Assembly: GCA_035478715.1 (NCBI GenBank)
Contig: DATIJK010000028.1
Span: 1-5,396 of the forward strand
Direction of reading: 5' to 3'
From: JAICLK01 sp035478715
GTDB lineage: Bacteria; Patescibacteriota; Saccharimonadia; Saccharimonadales; UBA4665
DNA: 5,396 nucleotides
Part shown: piece by piece, positions 1 through 4,858 of the stretch
Layout of the letters: each line of letters begins with the position of its first letter
Numbering within the stretch: the first letter of the stretch is position 1
The notes under the pieces: generated by a model
The model's database searches: none
Told to the model about the DNA's origin: nothing
The model's input: only the letters and a program-made list of their open reading frames with translations
Translations under genes and position numbers: made by a program

Positions 1-1
1 C

Positions 2-649
2 AGCTGCTCTAATCCGAATACACATTGGAACTGGAGGGGTGTGGGCGATAATCATGAGCTTTACAACACCGGAACCGGCGGCTGTTTGAATGCTCTTGGC
101 GGTACATCGTCCGGTACACCGCTCGGGGTCTACACGTGCAATAGCGACCAGAATGAGAAGTTCTACAAAACGTACAAGCCTGACGGTGGCGGCAGCGGCG
201 GCAGCACCGAAACAACCGGCCAGAAATTAATCGACCGAGCTCACGACTGGGCAGGTTCACCATATGTCTTCGGCGGCGGTATACATGGGACCGGTTACAC
301 GCAATCGTTCTTGAATTCCTGCGAGCACGGCACGAGAGGCGGAAATCCGGTACTCAGTTACGCATGCGGGACGGATTGCAGCGGATTCATCAGCGAAGTC
401 GTTGATGATGTATTAGGCTGGCATAGCGTATGGACGGTAAATGGCGGTTATATGTCAGGTGGAAACTGGACACAAATATCGCTGAGTAATGTAAAGCCTG
501 GCGACATTGTGACGGTTGGAGACCATGTTGAGTTTGTCCAATCCGGCTCAGGTAACAATATTGTCAGCTTTGGCGACCACCACACTGGTACGAATGTTAG
601 CGCAGTAAGTACCTCCGGCTACTACACCAGAGCATTCCGCTGGGAATAG
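2..649 (+). CDS. Secreted lectin-NlpC/P60 cell-wall hydrolase, 3' part (5' end outside window)
   Basis: The frame is open from the first bases, so this is the C-terminal part of a larger protein; the GTG at 41 is internal. Visible order: a ricin-type (beta-trefoil, QxW-like) lectin repeat (about nt 50-170, with CLNALGG, SGTPLGVYTC and NEKF), a Gly/Ser-rich linker (about nt 181-205), then an NlpC/P60 domain to the stop. In that domain the catalytic Cys is in TDCSGF (Cys codon 377-379), the His is in GDHVEF (codon 524-526), and the third polar residue is probably a His in FGDHH (about 578-583). Known members cleave peptide bonds in peptidoglycan stems, and lectin repeats anchor them to glycans. 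Export is inferred: a signal peptide would lie upstream. The ending in RAFRWE after a Tyr-rich strand is normal for the fold, so the C-terminus looks complete. A terminator follows 17 nt after the stop. Substrate bond and target cell (self or other) cannot be told. Confidence 0.85.
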   Translation, partial: SCSNPNTHWNWRGVGDNHELYNTGTGGCLNALGGTSSGTPLGVYTCNSDQNEKFYKTYKPDGGGSGGSTETTGQKLIDRAHDWAGSPYVFGGGIHGTGYTQSFLNSCEHGTRGGNPVLSYACGTDCSGFISEVVDDVLGWHSVWTVNGGYMSGGNWTQISLSNVKPGDIVTVGDHVEFVQSGSGNNIVSFGDHHTGTNVSAVSTSGYYTRAFRWE

Positions 650-665
650 TCAGCTAAAAAAGTGA

Positions 666-701
666 AAGAAAATCCGGCTTATCATATAGCCGGATTTTCT
701 T
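666..701 (+). terminator. Rho-independent terminator of the NlpC/P60 gene
   Basis: A 14-bp perfect inverted repeat (arms 666-679 and 688-701, core AATCCGGCT/AGCCGGATT) encloses an 8-nt loop, and the descending arm ends in the T-rich stretch TTTTCTTATT. It starts 17 nt after the TAG of the hydrolase gene. The ascending arm is A-rich, so the reverse-strand transcript would also carry U residues after the hairpin; no minus-strand gene ends here, so the forward role is the likely one. Confidence 0.85.
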
Positions 702-738
702 ATTGACAATCAAAGCAATAAATTAATGCAATTTAATC

Positions 739-747
739 TGTTATAAT
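739..747 (+). promoter_or_regulatory. Extended -10 promoter of tRNA-Arg
   Basis: The sequence TGTTATAAT is a perfect match to the extended -10 consensus TGnTATAAT (TG at 739-740, hexamer 742-747). Transcription would start near 754, about 5 nt before the mature tRNA 5' end. No good -35 hexamer lies 16-18 nt upstream, which is typical of extended -10 promoters. A TTGACA at 703-708 is too far away (33-nt spacer) to pair with it. Confidence 0.65.
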
Positions 748-758
748 GCCATCTGCGC

Positions 759-835
759 GCGCCCGTAGCTCAGCTGGATAGAGCGTTGGTTTCCGGTACC
801 AAAGGTCGTAGGTTCGAATCCTATCGGGCGTACCA
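759..835 (+). tRNA. tRNA-Arg, anticodon CCG
   Basis: A full cloverleaf can be drawn. Acceptor arms are GCGCCCG (759-765) and CGGGCGT (825-831). The D arm is GCTC/GAGC. The anticodon stem is TTGGT/ACCAA with loop TTCCGGT, giving anticodon CCG, which reads CGG (Arg). The variable loop is 5 nt, and the T arm is GTAGG-TTCGAAT-CCTAT. The discriminator is A and the 3' CCA is encoded (833-835). The first acceptor pair is G1-U72 and the T stem closes with a G-U pair; both are wobble pairs in an otherwise canonical molecule. The gene has its own extended -10 promoter and is isolated from the upstream gene by a terminator. Confidence 0.95.
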
Positions 836-842
836 GATTGTA

Positions 843-1016
843 ATGAAACTTAAGGTTAATCGACCGGAACTAAGGAATCATATGGAAGAGGTACCACCAT
901 ATAAGTTTGTTGCTAATGAAGAGCTAAGACGCCAAGCAGCATTTTTGCTAGGCGATGTGTTAGTGGACCCGCATCCCGACTATTTATTCTTTCCAATCAT
1001 TACTGATCTTTACTAA
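843..1016 (+). CDS. Small hypothetical ORF downstream of tRNA-Arg (57 codons)
   Basis: An ATG-started ORF of 57 residues begins 7 nt after the tRNA CCA end and stops at a TAA at 1014-1016. The predicted protein is mixed charged and hydrophobic: a Lys/Arg/Glu-rich N-terminal half (with ELRNHMEE and NEELRRQAAF) and a Pro/Asp/aromatic C-terminal part ending in ITDLY. There is no signal peptide, membrane helix or motif that I recognise. No Shine-Dalgarno sequence precedes the ATG, and the only obvious promoter is that of the tRNA, so any translation would need read-through of tRNA processing. The longer reading of this frame starts inside the tRNA and is not credible. It could be a real small protein, a gene remnant, or a chance ORF; I lean to undecided. 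Confidence 0.3.
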   Translation: MKLKVNRPELRNHMEEVPPYKFVANEELRRQAAFLLGDVLVDPHPDYLFFPIITDLY

Positions 1017-1030
1017 CGGTTCTTAATCCT

Positions 1031-1060
1031 TTGTGCGGAAGATAAATATCAGATTATAAT
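1031..1060 (+). promoter_or_regulatory. Candidate promoter for the ParB-like kinase gene
   Basis: A perfect -10 hexamer TATAAT (1055-1060) is preceded after 18 nt by TTGTGC (1031-1036), a weak -35 match (TTG only). The expected start near 1067 would leave only about 12 nt of 5' leader before the ATG at 1079. This fits the lack of a Shine-Dalgarno sequence there. It probably drives the kinase-like gene and the FMN-protein gene together. Confidence 0.5.
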
Positions 1061-1078
1061 TAAGTATAGAAACACCTG

Positions 1079-1816
1079 ATGCCCGAAATATATAAAGACG
1101 TTAGAATCGTTCCCGCTCGACGGAGTGAGCAGTGTGCCTTACCAGTTCGTATTGCGTTGGTAGATTACCGAATGGTTGGAATTCACGAACACGCGCATCC
1201 GGCAAGGGTACTCGCTTACTTGCAAAGTTTCCTGCAGCATGGCTATCGTGCACCAGCAGTTAGTGTTTTCCAACAGCAATCCGATAAGATTTTCAGCATA
1301 CTTCCTAACGATCAACCGACTACTGTAGTACTACAAAATTACGGCCATCTTGGCGTTGCAGACGGACATCATCGCTTTGCCGCAATAACGCTCCTCGATA
1401 AATTGGGGCTGCTTCGTACGGCCACCATTCCAGTCCAGGTGATTCCTGTTCGTGATTATGATTTAGTCAGGTTTATAACTAAGAACATTGGCAGCCATTT
1501 AGGAAACCATGACGTGCAACAATTAGCCATTGCCGACATTGAGGCATGTTTTTACAGGCACAATACGGCAATACCGGAAAACCTGGCAACGATGTTTGAA
1601 GTACGGTTTTATGACGGCACTTACGACCGCATTAAATTAGGGCAACCGGATATTGTTATTGACCGATCGGATTTATTAAAAAACGTGCTTGATTTGGACA
1701 AACTGACCGAAAGAGTCGAAGATTTGGAATCGCGCAGACTTAACCTGCCATCCGAAACAGAGGCACTAATCCAAAGACTGTATCATGACCTTTCAAAAGG
1801 TCTTGATCAAAAATAA
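1079..1816 (+). CDS. ParB/Srx-fold protein, putative SerK/SbnI-like free-serine kinase
   Basis: This 245-aa protein has the ParB/sulfiredoxin-like pattern: a strand, then IHEHAHPARV (residues 35-44, with Glu37 placed like the catalytic Glu of the family), a helix, G..APAV.VF, and the nucleotide-site motif DGHHR at 95-99. The family fits are SerK of Thermococcus (ADP-dependent serine kinase) and SbnI of staphylococci (about 250 aa), which phosphorylate free L-serine to O-phospho-L-serine. DUF1015 proteins also carry DGHHR but are much longer (about 400 aa). Chromosome-partitioning ParB is unlikely: there is no helix-turn-helix and DNA-clamp ParBs have GERR at this site. An in-frame TAG at 1067-1069 makes the ATG at 1079 the first possible ATG start. 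The charged C-terminal part (about 200-225) may be a helical or coiled-coil tail. The FMN-protein gene follows after 53 nt. Its closeness to an SbnH/SbnA-like fusion supports the O-phosphoserine role, which remains inference. Confidence 0.6.
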   Translation: MPEIYKDVRIVPARRSEQCALPVRIALVDYRMVGIHEHAHPARVLAYLQSFLQHGYRAPAVSVFQQQSDKIFSILPNDQPTTVVLQNYGHLGVADGHHRFAAITLLDKLGLLRTATIPVQVIPVRDYDLVRFITKNIGSHLGNHDVQQLAIADIEACFYRHNTAIPENLATMFEVRFYDGTYDRIKLGQPDIVIDRSDLLKNVLDLDKLTERVEDLESRRLNLPSETEALIQRLYHDLSKGLDQK

Positions 1817-1869
1817 TCGGTAGCCATGCATTAATGTTTGTCGCTTTCGATGTGATAGCATAAGTATAA

Positions 1870-2370
1870 ATGGCGCAGGATAACCTTTTAAGTAAATACT
1901 CTCCCGAAGAATTATCGGCACGCGTCAAGGAAATAATCGAGCGCATTAAATACATTACTATCGCTACTATTTCTGAGCAGCACGAGCCGTGGAACGCGCC
2001 AACATTTTTCGCCTACGATGACAAATTCAATCTGTATTGGGGATCGCCGGCCAGAAGCCAGCATTCGCAGAATATCAGGGCGAACGGCCAAGCATACATC
2101 GTTATTTATGATTCGACAGTCACGCCGGGTACCGGCAAGGGCGTGTATATCAGGGCATTTTGCGAAGAATTGAGTAATCAGGATGAAATGAGGGCCGCGT
2201 TTAATCTGATAAGAAAACGCAGAGGTGACATTTCCTATTGGGAGTTCGAAGAGTTTCAGCCAGACCGGCCAATCAGATTATATAAAGCAGAACCGAAGCA
2301 TATTTATACGAATGGCGGCGTCATGGTAGATGGCGAGTATCTTGATTCGCGGGTCGAAGTGACATTATAG
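1870..2370 (+). CDS. FMN-binding split-barrel protein, pyridoxamine 5'-phosphate oxidase-like
   Basis: This 166-aa protein has an N-terminal helix (about 11-25), then the split-barrel strands typical of the PNPOx-like superfamily: ITIATISEQHEPWNAPTFFAYDD (about 29-51), LYWGSPARSQHSQNIR (55-70, the phosphate/flavin-side Ser-x-His-Ser-x-Asn segment), AYIVIYDS (75-82) and the GTGKGVYIRA turn and strand (87-96). It lacks the C-terminal extension of true PdxH, so it is probably not the PLP-salvage oxidase; such proteins are often F420/FMN oxidoreductases, haem-related proteins or of unknown use. A TAA directly precedes the ATG (1867-1869), making 1870 the first possible start; there is no Shine-Dalgarno sequence. 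It lies 53 nt behind the kinase-like gene, probably in one transcript. Its stop overlaps the 3' end of the convergent PLP-enzyme gene. A role tied to the neighbouring PLP enzymes is possible but unproven. Confidence 0.8.
   Translation: MAQDNLLSKYSPEELSARVKEIIERIKYITIATISEQHEPWNAPTFFAYDDKFNLYWGSPARSQHSQNIRANGQAYIVIYDSTVTPGTGKGVYIRAFCEELSNQDEMRAAFNLIRKRRGDISYWEFEEFQPDRPIRLYKAEPKHIYTNGGVMVDGEYLDSRVEVTL
2365..2370. other. Tail-to-tail overlap of convergent genes
   Basis: The TAG of the FMN protein (2368-2370, plus strand) and the TAA of the PLP fusion (2365-2367, minus strand) abut inside a 6-bp stretch shared by both coding regions. There is no intergenic space and no hairpin terminator at this point, so each transcript must run into the opposite gene and the two mRNAs will be complementary at their 3' ends. 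Confidence 0.85.
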
Positions 2371-4737
2371 TACGGCGTTTCTATTTTGAAGGATCGTAAG
2401 TTGCTTCAGTAATTCCCAAGTCTGATTATCATGGAAATTGTGTGTTTTTATCCAGTCTTGGTTGAAAATTGTATCAAGGTATTTTTCGCCGGCATCGGCG
2501 AGCAATGCTACTACCGTCTGATCGCGGTGGTTGTGGGCATATTTTATCGCCGTTATTAGTACGCTGCCAGCTGATCCGCCGACCATCAAACCCAACTGTT
2601 TGGCCAGGAAATTGCAGGTTGTGAATGCGGCCGCATCAGATACTTCACCCGATTCGTCGATTAATTGGCGGTCGATATTCTCAGGCAATTCGGTGCCAGC
2701 CGGAACTCCAGAACCGGATTGTGCGTAGGCATGGTCTTCATCTGAAAATATAGTTGAGCCTTCGGGCTCGACCCCGACAACATGTATTTTATGGCCGCGG
2801 CTATGAAAAGCACGGGCTGTGCCGCACAAAGATCCACCGGTACCAACGGCACCGATGAGCGTGTCAATTGTCGGTACTTGCTCTAACAATTCCGTTGCCA
2901 ACGCCGCAAACCCTTCAGGATTAGCTGGGTTATCTGCCTGACGGGTGTAATAGCCTCCCGGCGTATCGTTCGCCAATTGTTGCGCTACTTTGCGGCGCTC
3001 GCCAGTTGCCGGCACGCCACCTTGCGTTTTGACTTGCACGATAGACCCGCCGAACGCCTTCACAGCTGCAATTTTTTCAGGCGAGCACATGTCATCAACG
3101 ACCGCGATAAACTTGTACCCTTTTGCAGCAGCAATCATCGCCAAGCTTTCTGCTGTGTTGCCTGACGAAGACTCAATTAACGTGCCGCCGGATTTTAACT
3201 TGCCCGACAGCTCGGCATCTTCAATCATGCTAAGTGCGGAGCGGTCCTTAAAGCTCGAGGTCGGATTGAACCGCTCGAGTTTCAATAATAATTTTAATTT
3301 AGTATCTACAAGCGGATATTGCATGACAGGCGTTTGCCCGATCATATGAGTGATACTTTTTGCGTATTGTTTTTCTTTTGCCGCGCTGCTTTTTAAGTCC
3401 GAAGCACTTACTAGTTTGTCGTCGATAAAATGCCAATCATTATTCTTTTGCAGGGCGACTATTTTATGTGGTACTGGCATCCGATGAAACCCTGACTCTT
3501 TCGAATCCATCTGATAACCGGCAGTATTTACGAATACAAGCAGGTCGCCTGTTTGGGGACGCGTGCGAAATGGAATGAAGCGGCGGGCGAGATAATCACT
3601 TTCTAGACAAGTATTGGATGCGATGGCTGCTGAAAATTCTTCCGGATCACATTGCTCGCGGCTAACTAGAATTGGATCAATAAAGAATTCGCTATTGCGC
3701 CAAAATTCAGCCAGGTGCCGGCTATTACCGTCGACCATGACCAGCCAACGCTCGCCAATCGGCCGTACGCTCCGCACGCGGAATACGCTAATACCTGCCT
3801 GATCCAATAGCGACCTGCCCGGTTCGGCATCTATGTACACAGGCTGGCCAATTTTCTGCGCAGTCGACTCAATGACGGATTTTGAGTCGTTGAGAATCTG
3901 TTTTAGCTGCTCATGTCCACTCGACCTCTCTGCATACGGATAGACAAACTCGGGCCGAACCCCGCCAGCAAAATCACGGTCCAGTGCCCGCTTCAAGTTC
4001 CAATCTTCAGGCCGGGCATACGTCAGGCGTAAACCGCCGCCAATATTTATATGATTCGGTGCGAGTCCGGCGTCGTGCGCGCGTTCAATAGCCTCGCAGG
4101 CTCGCCGTAACATGGAAGTTCGATCGCCGGATGCATAGCCAGAAACATGAAAAGAAAATCCCTGCAATTGCACATCATGCTGCAACTTTGCCAGCTCTTC
4201 GACGACCGAATCTATAACCTGTTGAGACATACCGAACCGGGATGATTCTGCAGAGCTAATGCGTAAATAAACGCGCGTCCGATGTTTAACGGGCATGTTA
4301 GCCTGAAGTTCGCGGATTGCTGCCAGCTCTGCCGGCTCATCAATTGCAATCGCGGCGTTGTGCAAAATGGCTAGTTCTAAAAGTGCCGGCGGCTTAGCCG
4401 GGCCGCTGACACTTATCGCTTCCCCGCGAATTCCCGCACCGAGCGCCGCCGCAAATTCCTGGGTGCTTGACACGTCGGCACCGGCACCGGACAAAACGCT
4501 CGCGGCCAAGAACGCGTTTGCCTTATTAGCCTTTGCAGCATAAAATAATGTGCCGCCTTTCATACTCTCGTTGTCCAGTACGGTCCGGAACTTATCGACC
4601 GCGTCCATCATGATATGCGGAAATACCAGATTGAGTGGTGATCCCAACAGTTCTGTCAGTTTAAAAAGCTCGCCAGGCTCCTCTTCTATCAGAGAACGGA
4701 CCTGCGGATGGATGATGGGTATTAAGGACGATTCCAT
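2365..4737 (-). CDS. Two-domain PLP enzyme: fold-III decarboxylase fused to fold-II SbnA/cysteine synthase-like domain
   Basis: A 790-aa fusion. Residues about 20-445 form an alanine-racemase-fold decarboxylase (DAP/ornithine decarboxylase, SbnH type). The PLP lysine is K69 in YAAKAN, HVSG is at 197-200, GGG at 233-235 and the phosphate-binding EPGR at 305-308. C377 (CLESD) and Y408 (TAGY) match the catalytic Cys and conserved Tyr of the C-terminal barrel. Residues about 460-765 form a tryptophan-synthase-beta-fold synthase: IGQTP (466-470), PLP lysine K497 in SSFKDR, SSGNT (524-528), phosphate-binding GTGGS (632-636), GGSAGS (720-725) and DAGEKYLD (748-755). GGSAGS and EGSTIF look more like SbnA/CBS than CysK. 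Every motif is intact, so both halves should be active. A TAA two codons upstream makes ATG 4737 the first possible start. Predicted chemistry: the C-terminal half makes a beta-substituted alanine, for example from O-phosphoserine; the N-terminal half decarboxylates it or a derivative. Substrates are inferred. A sequencing frameshift or two-gene artefact is unlikely because one frame runs unbroken through the linker. Confidence 0.88.
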   Translation of the reverse strand: MESSLIPIIHPQVRSLIEEEPGELFKLTELLGSPLNLVFPHIMMDAVDKFRTVLDNESMKGGTLFYAAKANKANAFLAASVLSGAGADVSSTQEFAAALGAGIRGEAISVSGPAKPPALLELAILHNAAIAIDEPAELAAIRELQANMPVKHRTRVYLRISSAESSRFGMSQQVIDSVVEELAKLQHDVQLQGFSFHVSGYASGDRTSMLRRACEAIERAHDAGLAPNHINIGGGLRLTYARPEDWNLKRALDRDFAGGVRPEFVYPYAERSSGHEQLKQILNDSKSVIESTAQKIGQPVYIDAEPGRSLLDQAGISVFRVRSVRPIGERWLVMVDGNSRHLAEFWRNSEFFIDPILVSREQCDPEEFSAAIASNTCLESDYLARRFIPFRTRPQTGDLLVFVNTAGYQMDSKESGFHRMPVPHKIVALQKNNDWHFIDDKLVSASDLKSSAAKEKQYAKSITHMIGQTPVMQYPLVDTKLKLLLKLERFNPTSSFKDRSALSMIEDAELSGKLKSGGTLIESSSGNTAESLAMIAAAKGYKFIAVVDDMCSPEKIAAVKAFGGSIVQVKTQGGVPATGERRKVAQQLANDTPGGYYTRQADNPANPEGFAALATELLEQVPTIDTLIGAVGTGGSLCGTARAFHSRGHKIHVVGVEPEGSTIFSDEDHAYAQSGSGVPAGTELPENIDRQLIDESGEVSDAAAFTTCNFLAKQLGLMVGGSAGSVLITAIKYAHNHRDQTVVALLADAGEKYLDTIFNQDWIKTHNFHDNQTWELLKQLTILQNRNAVL

Positions 4738-4858
4738 TTTTTATTTTCACAATCCGTACATCTTGCGATGATTCATAATTACTATAGTAATTTTACCATA
4801 GCAATACTTCTAACTTCGGCTGCATTGCTGTACTATTGCAATATTAATCGCAGGGAAT
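4738..4858. other. Divergent intergenic region (121 bp)
   Basis: This AT-rich spacer separates the minus-strand PLP fusion from the plus-strand cardiolipin synthase and must hold both promoters. Beside the 16-bp palindrome it contains a 10-bp palindrome TATTGCAATA (4834-4843) close to the cardiolipin synthase start, and GCAATA (4801-4806) forms an inverted pair with TATTGC (4834-4839). No ORF, RNA gene or terminator is seen in it. Confidence 0.6.
4777..4792. promoter_or_regulatory. 16-bp perfect palindrome in divergent spacer; possible operator or bidirectional -10
   Basis: The 16-mer AATTACTATAGTAATT is identical to its reverse complement. It lies between the divergent PLP-fusion and cardiolipin synthase genes, 40 nt from the first start and 66 nt from the second. 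Because of the symmetry a TATAGT hexamer (5 of 6 to the -10 consensus) is present on both strands, giving plausible starts for both genes. No convincing -35 is seen for either. It could equally be an operator for a dimeric regulator. Confidence 0.45.

Noticed and set aside
9..263. Minus-strand Cys/Arg-rich ORF opposite the lectin repeat
   Set aside because: Composition is the reverse of the Gly/Ser/Thr-rich lectin and linker codons; the plus frame is the real gene.
703..708. Consensus TTGACA as -35 of the tRNA promoter
   Set aside because: It lies 33 nt from the TATAAT hexamer and just behind the terminator arm; no -10 hexamer is found 16-18 nt downstream of it.
786..842. N-terminal extension of the small ORF starting with TTG inside the tRNA
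   Set aside because: It would be translated from the mature tRNA sequence; the ATG at 843 is the only reasonable start.
1787..1802. Inverted repeat GACCTTT/AAAGGTC at the end of the kinase-like gene as a terminator
   Set aside because: The arms are inside the coding region, the loop is only 2 nt at full pairing, and no T-run follows.
2990..3349. Plus-strand ORFs within 2531-3802 opposite the PLP fusion
   Set aside because: They lie antisense to the clearly conserved fold-II and fold-III motifs and show no family motifs of their own; shadows of the real frame.
3500..3508. TTCGAATCC match to the tRNA T-loop as a possible integration repeat
   Set aside because: Nine bases only, inside the PLP fusion coding region, with no integrase gene nearby; a chance match.
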